In this document: one piece after another, positions 52,115-63,157 of the stretch
Position numbering within the stretch: position 1 is the stretch's first letter
How the letters are laid out: every line of letters begins with the position of its first letter
Assembly (NCBI RefSeq): GCF_020966755.1
Contig: NZ_JAJKFT010000010.1
Coordinates: 930,001-994,000, forward strand
Reading direction: 5' to 3'
From: Blastopirellula sediminis
GTDB lineage: Bacteria > Planctomycetota > Planctomycetia > Pirellulales > Pirellulaceae
DNA length: 64,000 nucleotides
Translations under genes and position numbers: made by a program
The notes under the pieces: model-generated
What the model was told of the DNA's origin: nothing
The model's input: only the letters and a program-made list of their open reading frames with translations
Database searches by the model: none

Positions 52115-55100
52115 TTAATCGCGTCGACCGAGCTTCAGCCGTTTCGAGCTGCGATCGGCGATGCGGCGGTATTCGATGTCGACTTCATCCCCTGGGTTGA
52201 GCCCAGAGACCGCGGACATCACGTCGCCGCGGCTCCGTACTTCGCGGCCGTGGACCTTCGTCAGCAGATCTCCGACGCGGAAGCCGATCTCGGCGGCTGG
52301 TCCGCCGGGACGAACTTCGGTCACTTCGACGCCGCCGTCCGCCTGACGCACGTTCATTCCCATTTGCGGTCCGGCGCCGATCAACCAATCGCCGAAGACT
52401 TCGTTCCGCTTCAGCCGATCCCAATGCTTGCGGACCGGATACGGATTGACGATCACCGGCGATCCGCCGCTGAGAACTTCGACGCAGAGGCCGCCGAGAC
52501 GTTGTTCGATCTCAATCGCTCCTTGCCCAACGTCAAACGGAAAGTCGGGAGGCGAAGTCCAAATCGCGCCGAAGAATTCTCCCTCTTTGCGAATGACCTC
52601 GGCGGCCGGCTTTTGATTGGCGTCGACGCCGACCGCGAGCAGCACTTGCTGGCGTTCGTAGTTTTCGCGATAGGTGAGGTCGATCCAGGGCCAGCGATTG
52701 TCTTTCGGCGGCATGTCGGTGATTTGCAATAGGCCAAGGTCGTGCTCGCGATCCACGCCGGCGGTCTTCGCCGCGAACGTTTGCCCATCGGCGGTCGTAA
52801 TCTTGACGTCGCGCTGCGGCGGAAAGACCTGATGTCCCGGCGCCACGACCCAACCTTCGGTTTCATGGACGATAAAGCCGCGTCCCTGGCGACCGTCGCC
52901 GTAGTCGATCGTTACCGAAGCGGCGAGCGCCTGCGGCAAGTTTTGCTCGCGGCGATCATTCCAGTTCTCCCAGTTGTTGCGATCGGGACTTGGCGCGATG
53001 ATCAACTCGTAATCGGTATGGCGACGTGCGAGGTAGAAGTGATCGAAGATGCAATGTCCGCCGTCCACGACGCGAATCGACATTCCCGTAACGCCGATCT
53101 CCCCAAAGTTGGCGAAGAGGTCAGCGAAGCCCATCCGCCACTCTTCTTTCAAATCGCCGGCGTCGAGCACGACGTACCCTGGCTCTTTCGCCGAGCCTTT
53201 GCCGATGCGATAGATCGCGGGAGTTTCGCGATCGCCGGAGTGGGAAAAGCGGATCTCCAATCGGCCGCCCCCTTCCTTGCGATAGGCGAACCTCAGGAAC
53301 CGCAATTCGCCAAGCGCCGACCGTTCCGTAATCACCAGCGGCGGATCGAACTTCGCCACTTCGACGAATTCGTCACTCGGTGCGATCCGGATCGCCGGCG
53401 CGCCGATCATGCTGGGGGAGTCGACCAATTCGACTTTCCCCTCTGCGCCTGACTCCGTTTTCATCTCGGCGACCTGCTCGGCAGTCGGGTCTTCCAGTAC
53501 GGTGATCAACGTCATCCGTTCGGGGCCAACGCTGATTTCGCGCCAGTCGATCGGCATCCGCGCGTCGCAGGGAAACTGTCGTATAACAACTTCGACCGGC
53601 CCAGTTCGTCCGGCGAGCGAAACGTAGCGCGGCGTTTGTCCCAGCTCATGACGCTGGCTCTCCGGTAGTTCGCTTTCGAGCGCGGTAGCGCCGTCGAGCA
53701 AGACTTCCAAACGGGGCGGAGCGCCGAAGTTGCCCCAGCGATCGGTCGTGATCGTCAGCCAACGGTCGTCGGCCGACAGATCCAGCGTCCGCCGCAACTC
53801 AAACGGCTTGTTGACGGCGAGCGCCGCCAGGCGCCATTCGATCGGCTGACGATCGACGTCGCGCCGCAGGTTGACGATCCGGATCTCTCCTTCCGGCTGC
53901 GGCGCCACGGCCCAGCCTTCCCATGCGGCAATCTGCTTGATCGCCCGAGCGCGGACTTCCGTTTCAAGCTGTCCGCGATCGAGCAAAAACTGCGGTTCCA
54001 GCCAGTTGGTGAGATCGCGAATGTCGAATGGATCGGCACCCGCCGGGCGATTGTCATGCGCCGGGTCGACCTCCAAGCGAAGCTCCTTCACTTTCTTCTC
54101 GGCAGGCCACGAAAGGGCGCCGCTGTCGATCACCTCTTTCGAACCGACGATCAGCGGGCTCTCGAAGAGTCGCTCGTTGTCGAGATAGATGCGAGCCTGC
54201 ACGCAACCTCCGTCGCGCGCGGCGTAGTCCAAGCCGATCTTGGTTTGAAAGCCGCGGACCAGCGGCGAAAGAGGAACGCTGATCTTGCTGGCCGCCAACA
54301 CGCCCAAGCCCCAGCCATACAGTTCGTCTCCCGTGCGGAGCGGACCGCCGACAACGCTTCGATTGTTACGAACCGGCCAACCATTCTCCGAGAAGAACGC
54401 GCCGCTCCGATCTTCGGTTTGGGCGAACCGAACCAGCGGCGGACGCTCGGGCGCAAAGCTGCGTCGCAAATAGCTGCGGGCATTCGGAATCCAGAGGACG
54501 TCGAGCGACCAGGCAGGCTGCATCGCATGGACCCAGCGATCTCCCTGGTTGTTGTCTCCTTGCGAATCGGCGTCGAAACGTTCGAGCGAAGTGGTCGCGA
54601 CGATGCCGTCGATCGATTCCCACTGCAGGATGCGGGACATCTTCGGATCGCTGAAACCATTGGGAAGCAACGTCCCTAGTTCGTCGAGATAAACGTTCCA
54701 GCTGTCGGCTTGCGGCATGTGGAGCTCGGCCAGTTCGTCGAACCGCGCCACGCGTCGGCCATTGGCCAGCAGCAGATGAGCGTCTCCATCGACCAGGCGA
54801 ATCGCACGGAAGCTGACTTTGCGGCCATCGCGATAGTAGGCGCTTGAAGGTTCGTAGCGATCGATCGGACCGCCCCGCTTCCAGACGATCTTCTTGACGA
54901 AGCGATCGAGCACGCGGACCGAATAGTCGATGCGCTGATCACCAGGCCGGCGAATATCGACCGTCGGCTGGACTTCAAAGTGGGAAGGAACAATCGCCCC
55001 TTGAACCGACGAAGTCGGCACATACCGCGTAACGTCGCCGGGAAGGCGATCGCCGCTGACCAGTTCGATGTAGGCGTTCGGCGTTTCGCTCGGCTGGAGC

Positions 55101-55330
55101 GACCGATCGAGCAGCCACCGCATCGAGTTGTCGCCGTCGATCAGATTGCGACCGGCCAGTTGCGGCAGCGCGTTGTTGGAGTACCAGTTGCGGATCTGTT
55201 CGTCGGCGAGCCGCTCCCCATTTTCCATCGCGGCCAGATAGCGCTTCGGCTGCTCGTCGGCGGCCAACAGAAGATTCGCGCCGATCAGGATCGAAACGAG
55301 CGAGAGCGTGATGCAAAAGCCGAACTTCAT
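52115..55330 (-). CDS. NPCBM / inactive trypsin-like / PDZ multidomain protein
   Basis: 1071 residues. Signal peptide 1-23. An NPCBM carbohydrate-binding domain at about 330-455 (G-W-G-L-G-V, then G-L-D-Y-A-A-R-D). Near 830-960 a trypsin/HtrA-like domain: the His is in A-P-G-H-Q-V and the Asp in E-H-D-L-G-L-L, but the expected G-N-S-G-G block reads Q-R-L-G-G, so the nucleophile Ser is Leu. A PDZ domain follows (about 985-1060: V-R-P-G-G-P-A then G-D-L-L-T). Probably a periplasmic binding or scaffold protein rather than a protease. ATG at 55330; a GTG two codons upstream is possible. Confidence 0.85.
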   Translation of the reverse strand: MKFGFCITLSLVSILIGANLLLAADEQPKRYLAAMENGERLADEQIRNWYSNNALPQLAGRNLIDGDNSMRWLLDRSLQPSETPNAYIELVSGDRLPGDVTRYVPTSSVQGAIVPSHFEVQPTVDIRRPGDQRIDYSVRVLDRFVKKIVWKRGGPIDRYEPSSAYYRDGRKVSFRAIRLVDGDAHLLLANGRRVARFDELAELHMPQADSWNVYLDELGTLLPNGFSDPKMSRILQWESIDGIVATTSLERFDADSQGDNNQGDRWVHAMQPAWSLDVLWIPNARSYLRRSFAPERPPLVRFAQTEDRSGAFFSENGWPVRNNRSVVGGPLRTGDELYGWGLGVLAASKISVPLSPLVRGFQTKIGLDYAARDGGCVQARIYLDNERLFESPLIVGSKEVIDSGALSWPAEKKVKELRLEVDPAHDNRPAGADPFDIRDLTNWLEPQFLLDRGQLETEVRARAIKQIAAWEGWAVAPQPEGEIRIVNLRRDVDRQPIEWRLAALAVNKPFELRRTLDLSADDRWLTITTDRWGNFGAPPRLEVLLDGATALESELPESQRHELGQTPRYVSLAGRTGPVEVVIRQFPCDARMPIDWREISVGPERMTLITVLEDPTAEQVAEMKTESGAEGKVELVDSPSMIGAPAIRIAPSDEFVEVAKFDPPLVITERSALGELRFLRFAYRKEGGGRLEIRFSHSGDRETPAIYRIGKGSAKEPGYVVLDAGDLKEEWRMGFADLFANFGEIGVTGMSIRVVDGGHCIFDHFYLARRHTDYELIIAPSPDRNNWENWNDRREQNLPQALAASVTIDYGDGRQGRGFIVHETEGWVVAPGHQVFPPQRDVKITTADGQTFAAKTAGVDREHDLGLLQITDMPPKDNRWPWIDLTYRENYERQQVLLAVGVDANQKPAAEVIRKEGEFFGAIWTSPPDFPFDVGQGAIEIEQRLGGLCVEVLSGGSPVIVNPYPVRKHWDRLKRNEVFGDWLIGAGPQMGMNVRQADGGVEVTEVRPGGPAAEIGFRVGDLLTKVHGREVRSRGDVMSAVSGLNPGDEVDIEYRRIADRSSKRLKLGRRD

Positions 55331-55534
55331 GAGCACGATGCAAAGGGGAAGAGGGCTGGGAGTCGAAAGTTCCAGTCTATCAACAACCTATGAGCGCCGC
55401 CCGCGGATGGTTACGACGCAAACGAGCCAGAAATCGAGCCTGGCCGTCAAAGGGAACCGAAATCCTGGCATTCCCGCACAAACCCCACTATACTGGCACG
55501 CGAAAATACCCCTACGGGGAGCAGCGAGCCGGTG

Positions 55535-56665
55535 ATGAGCGATCTCACAGACCGAATTGCAGACCCTTCGTTTCGCGCCAAGCTGCGTCTGGCGCTCGTA
55601 TCGGGCGTCGGTCCGCGCACGTCCCAGGTCTTGCTCGAGCATTTTGGCACGCACGAGGCGATCCTGACCGCATCGCGCCACGAGCTGGAACGGGTCTCTG
55701 GCGTTGGCCCAAAGCTGAGCCAGAAGATCGCCACGGCCGGGGAAATCGACATCGATCGCGAGATCTCGCTCTGCGTCGATTTTGGCGTCGACATCATGAC
55801 GCTCGACGACGAGCGTTATCCCCATCTGCTGACCGAGATCCCCGATCCACCGAGCATTCTCTTTCTGCGCGGCGAGTTGACGCCGGCCGACGCATTGTCG
55901 GTAGCGATCGTCGGAACGCGGCACGCGTCAAGCTATGGTCTGCAGCAAGCCGAGCGGTTCGGCTTTGAACTGGCGAAGGCCGGCTTTACGGTCGTCAGCG
56001 GCTTGGCTCGCGGGATCGACGCCGCAGCGCATCGCGGAACCCTTCGTGCCGGTGGTCGTACGATCGCGTATCTTGCGAGCGGACTGCGGAACATCTATCC
56101 GCCGGAACATGAAACGCTGGCCGATGAAGTGGCGGAGCAGGGGGCGCTGCTGAGCGAATCGCCGCCGCTGGCCAAACCACTGAGCGGCGCCTTTCCACAG
56201 CGGAATCGATTGATCACCGGAATGAGTCTGGGGGTGATCGTCGTGGAAGCGGCGCTGCGGAGCGGAGCGTTGATTTCGGCCCGCTGTGCGATGGAGCAGG
56301 GGAGGGAGGTCTTTGCGATTCCGGGTCGCATCGATAACGCCAACGCTCGCGGCTGTCATCGGTTGCTCAAAGATGGGGCGAAACTGGTCGAGTCGATTGA
56401 CGACGTGCTGGACGAGCTTGGCCCGCTGACCCGACCGGCGAAAACCGAAGATGGCAAAACGATCCATCGCCCGATTGAATTGCAATTGAACGAGATGGAA
56501 ACGGCGATCATGCAAGCGCTGGCCGACGGTCAGCCGGCCGATATGGACGCCGTCGTCAGTCGGAGCGGGCTACCGATCCAAAATGTCCTCTCCACCATTT
56601 GCGTCCTGGAGATGCGACGGCTGGTCCGTCGGTTGAGCGGCGTCAGCGTCCAGCGAGCGGTTTGA
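55535..56665 (+). CDS. dprA: DNA processing protein DprA/Smf
   Basis: 376 residues. Helix-hairpin-helix near the N-terminus (G-V-G-P-R-T), Rossmann-fold DprA core with G-T-R-H-A-S, S-G-L-A-R-G-I-D-A-A-A-H and F-P-Q-R-N-R, and a C-terminal winged-helix-like domain. DprA loads RecA on incoming single-stranded DNA in natural transformation. No other competence gene is visible here. ATG at 55535, preceded by in-frame GTG at 55532; GGGGAG lies about 10 nt upstream. Confidence 0.95.
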   Translation: MSDLTDRIADPSFRAKLRLALVSGVGPRTSQVLLEHFGTHEAILTASRHELERVSGVGPKLSQKIATAGEIDIDREISLCVDFGVDIMTLDDERYPHLLTEIPDPPSILFLRGELTPADALSVAIVGTRHASSYGLQQAERFGFELAKAGFTVVSGLARGIDAAAHRGTLRAGGRTIAYLASGLRNIYPPEHETLADEVAEQGALLSESPPLAKPLSGAFPQRNRLITGMSLGVIVVEAALRSGALISARCAMEQGREVFAIPGRIDNANARGCHRLLKDGAKLVESIDDVLDELGPLTRPAKTEDGKTIHRPIELQLNEMETAIMQALADGQPADMDAVVSRSGLPIQNVLSTICVLEMRRLVRRLSGVSVQRAV

Positions 56666-57009
56666 ACGACTTGGGCGTTTCCCTGCCGGCGCGCGACGCT
56701 GTGTGACCCGGGGAGGCTGCGGCTTGGGAGTTTCGCTGATCGTGATCAGGAAGATGTACTGTTCAGGGTGCTTTTCTTTCATCCCCCCAATTTAGCCAAA
56801 GGGGGCGCCAACTAGCTGTCACTCGGCGGGGAACAACTCACCCTTTTTCGCCCGCTGGCGAGGAAAACGTTCGCCTGCGATGATTCAGGCTTTAACGGCT
56901 GTGACGATCACGCAGTTTTGTTTTGGGCCTGCGTCGACCGGTCCGCAGATCCCCGCAGGTTTGACGCAAGCGGCGGCCGATAAAACCAGAGATATTCCCC
57001 GTTTTTGAT
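56666..57009. other. Intergenic region, no gene seen
   Basis: About 340 bases after dprA. A leftward 70-codon frame over the dprA end is not credible. No strong terminator hairpin with T run was found. Confidence 0.4.
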
Positions 57010-58317
57010 ATGACCACCCGACTCGCCTGCCCTATGACCGACTCCGCCGCGATCCAAGAGGACTTCGCGACCTTCGTCGCGTGGGCGCTTGCGCAGTTAG
57101 GTGTCGACGTCGCCGATCAGGGAGACGGCTTCTATCTGGCGACTCCCTCCAATCCGCAGGCGACCTGGCCGCCGGCCGAGTTCCGCTACCGGATCGGCCC
57201 GCATGGGGAAGAAGCGACGGACGGCGCGGTGGTGATCAGCCCGGCCGGCACCTTCTGGCAAGAGATGCTTCGCCGACTGGAGCAACTCGATCCCGCTCCG
57301 CAGTCGGCCCCAGACGACGAACCGTCAGGAGTTGGCGCGTTGGCCGAAGCGATCTTCGCTCCGTACGTGATCGAAGGGGGAAAGTGCCAATTGGGCGGCT
57401 GCCGTCTGGAAGAACGTCCGTTGCTTCGGATGACGTCGATTCCGGCCGACGGCCTAACGGTGCGACATCAGTTCTTTTGGCGCACCGGCGAACAACTGAG
57501 CGGCGCAGAGATCGACGCGTTCGGGCTGAACCATTTATCGCGACGTTTGGCTTACACGCGCGACGCACGGGCCAATGTGCAGATCTTGCTTGAGCAATCG
57601 CACGACCGCGCGATGGCGGCGCAAGTTGGCGATCGGATGCTGGCGACGATCGTCTGGTGCAAATACGTGATCGGCAAGATCGACATCCTGATCGGCGACA
57701 GCGTGACCAGCTTGCCGTTCGAAGGCTGGGCGCGACACTTCGTTTCGGGCGATATCTCGCCGCCGCGATTCCACTGCGAAGCGACCGGCCGCATCAGCTA
57801 TCACCTGGGGGTCACCGATAGCGGCGTGATCGCGCCGGTCGAGTCGATCGCCACGTGCGAGCTGACCGGCAAATGCGTGCTGGAGTCGGACCTCGAGACG
57901 TCGACCATCAGCGGCAAGCGGGGATGCAAGGACCAATTCGCCACGTGTCCCGTCAGCAACGATCGGTTGCTCACCACAGAACTGCAAACATGCAGCGGGT
58001 GCGGTCAGAAAGTATCGCCAAAGTCGCTCCGCGGCGGCGTTTGCCTGGTCTGCCGCAGCTTGCGATCGATCAGCAAAGACGATCCGACGATGGCTCGCAT
58101 CCTCGACGTCTACCCCGAGCTCGACAAGTGGGGAAGCTGGCGGATGGCGGAATCGCATGACGCCTACGTCTTACGTGGCGGCGGCTGGTGGAATGAGATC
58201 CGCCTGACGCTCGATATGGCGACGCTGGAGCCGCGCCTGGCGGAAGAGCGAACCAAGGTGGTCGGTCGCTGGCGACCGTTTCCCGACGTCGAATGGCGAC
58301 GCATCTTCGAGAAGTAG
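57010..58317 (+). CDS. Hypothetical protein with C-terminal Cys-rich zinc ribbon
   Basis: 435 residues, soluble. Two pairs near residue 335-350 (C-S-G-C and C-L-V-C) form a zinc ribbon; three more Cys lie at about 280-320. The N-terminal half shows no recognised motif. ATG at 57010 or at 57034; neither has a clear RBS. It is convergent with the 58321 gene (3 nt between stops). Function unknown. Confidence 0.68.
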   Translation: MTTRLACPMTDSAAIQEDFATFVAWALAQLGVDVADQGDGFYLATPSNPQATWPPAEFRYRIGPHGEEATDGAVVISPAGTFWQEMLRRLEQLDPAPQSAPDDEPSGVGALAEAIFAPYVIEGGKCQLGGCRLEERPLLRMTSIPADGLTVRHQFFWRTGEQLSGAEIDAFGLNHLSRRLAYTRDARANVQILLEQSHDRAMAAQVGDRMLATIVWCKYVIGKIDILIGDSVTSLPFEGWARHFVSGDISPPRFHCEATGRISYHLGVTDSGVIAPVESIATCELTGKCVLESDLETSTISGKRGCKDQFATCPVSNDRLLTTELQTCSGCGQKVSPKSLRGGVCLVCRSLRSISKDDPTMARILDVYPELDKWGSWRMAESHDAYVLRGGGWWNEIRLTLDMATLEPRLAEERTKVVGRWRPFPDVEWRRIFEK

Positions 58318-58320
58318 GCG

Positions 58321-58866
58321 TTAGCCCCGCTTGCTGCGAGTTCCCATCACCGCGGCGACGGCGACGATCGCCAAGCCGATGACTCCGACGCCAAAACCGC
58401 CGGCGGCGAACTTCAGCTGATTCGCGCGCACGATGTTGACCATTTCGGGGTGGGTTCGCAGGTCGCGAATCTTATCGAGATAGCCCTTCTCCGAAAACTC
58501 TTTCCACATGTCCAACGATTCGGAAGCAGGCAGCTTTTGGAATTCGCTGACGACGAGCTCTTTCGGCAGCGGTTCGACTTCGACCGCTTCCGGCACGTTC
58601 ATCATGACGTACGAACCGTAGGCCAAGCCGATCAGCATGATCACGAAACCGACCGCGAAGAGCAGGCCGGCCGCGCGATTCCATTCTCCCCGCGAACCGG
58701 TCGATTGGCTGCGAGAGTCCTCTTCGTAGAGCGGCAAGGTTCGCATTTCGCGAAGAGGCGGAACTTCGACCGTGCGGCCGCTGGGGGTTTGAATCATTTC
58801 CCCAGCTTGGGTCGGAGTGACGACAACTTGCTCACCGTCATCGGTCGTAAGAAGGTATTTCAGCAT
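58321..58866 (-). CDS. Two-TM membrane protein of unknown function
   Basis: 181 residues with two hydrophobic segments (about 68-90 and 153-175) separated by a charged 60-residue loop; the N-terminal 60 residues are hydrophilic. No known motif. ATG at 58866. Possibly exposed to the cytoplasm at both ends. Confidence 0.72.
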   Translation of the reverse strand: MLKYLLTTDDGEQVVVTPTQAGEMIQTPSGRTVEVPPLREMRTLPLYEEDSRSQSTGSRGEWNRAAGLLFAVGFVIMLIGLAYGSYVMMNVPEAVEVEPLPKELVVSEFQKLPASESLDMWKEFSEKGYLDKIRDLRTHPEMVNIVRANQLKFAAGGFGVGVIGLAIVAVAAVMGTRSKRG

Positions 58867-58986
58867 AGATCGAGAGGACTAGCGACAAGAGGGAACCAAA
58901 CGGGCTCGGTGGAAACCTCTATCTTAAATCGAAACTCGCGAGGGCGCCCCGCTCAAACGGCAGGTTTCCGGTTTTTCGCCGATTCT

Positions 58987-59781
58987 TTACCCCGGCGCAG
59001 CGGAACCGCGATTTCCCCACCACGGCAAGCTGATGCCGCCGTCGACCAGCAGGGTCGCCCCGGTCATGTAGCTGTTGGCCGGATCGCACAGATAGGCGAT
59101 CGCTTCCCCCATTTCCTCCGGCGTTCCCAAGCGTCCCAGCGGAATTTTGGCGCCGCTGGTCTGCAAAGTTTCTTCCGACGCGAATTTCCGTTCGCCGGGC
59201 GTATCGGTCCAGCCAGGCTGGCAAATGTTGATCCGGATGCCGAACTCAGCGACCTCAATCGCGGCGGTTTTCGCCATGTGATCGAGCGCCGCTTTCGACA
59301 TGTTGTAGGCCATCGCCCTGGGGGCCGGAATGAACGCGTGGGGGGAGCTGACGAAAGTGATCACGCCCCCATTTCCCTGCTTCAGCATCTGCTGCGTTGC
59401 GGCGTGCAGCAGGTGAAAGGCGCCCCACATCGTGACGTCGACCGTACGGCGAAAACCGTCCAAATCGGCCTCAAAATAGCGTTGCCGATCGCTGTAGGCG
59501 GCGTTGCTGACCGCCACGTCTAGGCTGCCAAACTTGGCGACCGCCTGCTCAACCATTCCCTGGACGGCCGCAAGGTCGGCGACATCCCCTTGGACGGCGA
59601 TCGCCTGGCCACCCAGTTTTTCGATGGTTTCGACGACTTCGGCCGCTTTTTCGGGCTGCGAGCGGTAATTTACGGCGACGTTGGCGCCTCGTTTGGCGAG
59701 CGAAATCGCTGCGGCGCGACCGATTCCGATGCTGGCTCCGGTGACAAGGGCGGTCTTTCCAGCCAGATTCTGCGAATTCAT
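58987..59781 (-). CDS. SDR-family oxidoreductase (FabG-like)
   Basis: 264 residues. Cofactor motif T-G-A-S-I-G-I-G, S-N-A-A-Y in place of N-N-A-G, catalytic Ser (F-V-S-S-P) and Y-N-M-S-K. C-terminal L-G-R-L-G-T-P-E-E-M and D-G-G-I complete the classical SDR. Likely a glucose 1-dehydrogenase or 3-oxoacyl reductase type; the substrate is not determined. ATG at 59781 with GGGAG upstream; the open frame to 59853 is not needed. Confidence 0.92.
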   Translation of the reverse strand: MNSQNLAGKTALVTGASIGIGRAAAISLAKRGANVAVNYRSQPEKAAEVVETIEKLGGQAIAVQGDVADLAAVQGMVEQAVAKFGSLDVAVSNAAYSDRQRYFEADLDGFRRTVDVTMWGAFHLLHAATQQMLKQGNGGVITFVSSPHAFIPAPRAMAYNMSKAALDHMAKTAAIEVAEFGIRINICQPGWTDTPGERKFASEETLQTSGAKIPLGRLGTPEEMGEAIAYLCDPANSYMTGATLLVDGGISLPWWGNRGSAAPG

Positions 59782-60983
59782 CCGTTGCAACTCCCGAAGG
59801 TCGAGGAATAGGAGGGGGGCGTTTATGCTATCGAGCCCGATTGCGGGAAACAACCAGCACTAGAGCCGGCGGAAGAGCCGATGAGATAGCGCGAAATATC
59901 AACTGGAATGTTGAACATTTTCGTCGAGTTGAGAAAACGCCACGCCTAGGCAATTTAGGCAATTTTATGGGGAATGGAAATCGGGACGAACCGCAGGAGG
60001 AAATCCAAACTAAACTCTAGACCGAGCGGTGCCCCTAGTTAAAATTTAAAGACTGCAAATTTGGACAGAAGAGGCCAAGCAATCGCAAACTAATCCCGTT
60101 TCGCACCCTTAGCGACATCTTACCGCCGCGGCGATGGATTGAGGAAGACGCTCAAATCCGAAGATGGAAAACCCAAGGGTCGCTAAATCGGTAGGCGAAG
60201 GGAGTTGCGGATTCGCTTTCGGTTCACCGCAGTAGTATCGCGTCTTCCAGAGTCGTCGCATCGTTCCAATTTGGCAACAGAAATGTCTTTCGTTGTCAAT
60301 CACCCCATAAATGGCGGGCAATGCGCGTTCCACGCGAGGAAAACTCGTGGAAACCGGACAATACGTTTGATTAGAATAGTTAGCATAACCGATTCCTTAA
60401 TATCCGCGATGTGTATTCGGGATATCGGCTAAGCAGATGACAGAAGTGCAAGCTTGCCACCAGGTCAGAGTGACTGAGAGGTCTCAATGACTGGCAAGTT
60501 TGAGGCGATTAGGCAATGTCTGATTGGGCATCGATGAAGCGGAACAAGCGGTTCCACTTGGCGATGTCAAATTAGATGGGCAGGATGCCGTCGCAAGACT
60601 CAAGAGTTGGCGGACGTAGCACGTAGGAAAAATACGGCGTCTTGGGAAAGCGGCGCAGTTGCGACATATGGATCGAGGTCGTAACGCGTTTATGTCTAAT
60701 CTTTTACCAAATGTCCACGGACGGCGATGCGTTACTAGTTCGGTGGTAGACTTGCTTGGTTTGATGCCAAGCCGCCGCGAAAAAACAACAAGAGAAGCAC
60801 TAAGACGACAGACCCTTTTCCCCGCCTCATCGTAAGGTAGATCGCAGTTCCCGCATGCAACGCTAAGAAAGCGTTACCCTCGGCGCCGGTCGCGATCAAA
60901 CAGGTGGATTGAAGCTCGAACGTTCTTAGCCGCTTCCTTGACCAGGAAATCCCAACTCACGTTTTGGCGAGTGAAGGAGTGCA
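59782..60983. other. 1.2-kb gene-free, A+T-richer stretch upstream of the sigma factor
   Basis: No convincing gene in either direction; frames are short and lack domains. It contains a TAGGCAATT-type direct repeat at 59942-59966. The remaining sequence holds no known RNA or insertion sequence. It is unusual for its length in a compact segment and is expected to contain the promoter of the sigma factor. Confidence 0.55.
59950..59966. promoter_or_regulatory. Candidate operator: paired GCAATTT half-sites (second copy)
   Basis: GCAATTTAGGCAATTTT; the TAGGCAATT unit is repeated in tandem. Sixteen bases match the site at 50831-50847, in opposite orientation relative to the downstream gene (here the SDR, start 59781, about 170 bp away in both cases). 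Confidence 0.4.
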
Positions 60984-62543
<1,560 letters not shown>

Positions 62544-62575
62544 GCTTTTCGCGAAACTGCGAAACGACAATCGAT

Positions 62576-62613
62576 AAGCCGACGCTCGCGACTTCCGCAC
62601 GTCGGCTTTTTTT
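62576..62613 (+). terminator. Intrinsic terminator of the sigma factor
   Basis: Stem AAGCCGACG/CGTCGGCTT (62576-62584 with 62600-62608), 15-nt loop, then a T run to 62613. It lies 33 nt after the sigma factor stop. Confidence 0.88.
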
Positions 62614-62626
62614 ATGGAACCAACGC

Positions 62627-63139
62627 ATGTCGACAGGCGAGCCTTCCAATCCGTTCCGCTCGCCTGACGACGGCGGCTCGTCCGACGTCGTCTCGGCGAC
62701 TCCGCCGTCGGTAGCGCTCGTCTATCTCTTCTCGGCGCTGCTCGCTCTATTTCAATTGTGCGTCGCCGTGGCGCTTGCCTTTCAGTCGCACGACCGCACC
62801 CAGGCGCTCATGCTGTTCCCTTACTTGCCGCTGCTGTTGGCGGTAGGACTCTGGTTCGGCGGACGCGCCGTCTGGGCGACCGCTCGCTATTACCTGGCGT
62901 TCGCCACCGCTTCGTCGGCCCTGTTTGCGGTCGCTTCGCTCGCGGTGGGGCATCCTTGGCCTTCGGCGTACGCCGGCGTCAACACGATCCTCTGCGCGCT
63001 CCTCTATTGGGAGCTTGGCCGTTCGGCCGCGCGGGCCTATTTTGGTTTTATCTGTCCGCGGTGCGGCGCTGATCGCCCGCGTGGAATCGACATCCTGCAA
63101 ATCGAAGTCCGCTGCCGTCAGTGCGACTATCGCTGGTAA
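62627..63139 (+). CDS. Membrane protein with C-terminal zinc ribbon
   Basis: 170 residues. Hydrophilic N-terminus of about 25 residues, then four hydrophobic segments; the tail carries C-P-R-C and C-R-Q-C, a zinc ribbon. Function unknown. ATG at 62627; RBS weak. It directly follows the sigma-factor terminator and precedes the methyltransferase by 18 nt. Confidence 0.75.
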   Translation: MSTGEPSNPFRSPDDGGSSDVVSATPPSVALVYLFSALLALFQLCVAVALAFQSHDRTQALMLFPYLPLLLAVGLWFGGRAVWATARYYLAFATASSALFAVASLAVGHPWPSAYAGVNTILCALLYWELGRSAARAYFGFICPRCGADRPRGIDILQIEVRCRQCDYRW

Positions 63140-63157
63140 CGCTGAGGAATCGCTCCC

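Noticed and set aside
54056-54679. 207-codon plus-strand frame in the NPCBM/PDZ gene
   Set aside because: Antisense to a continuous 1071-residue protein.
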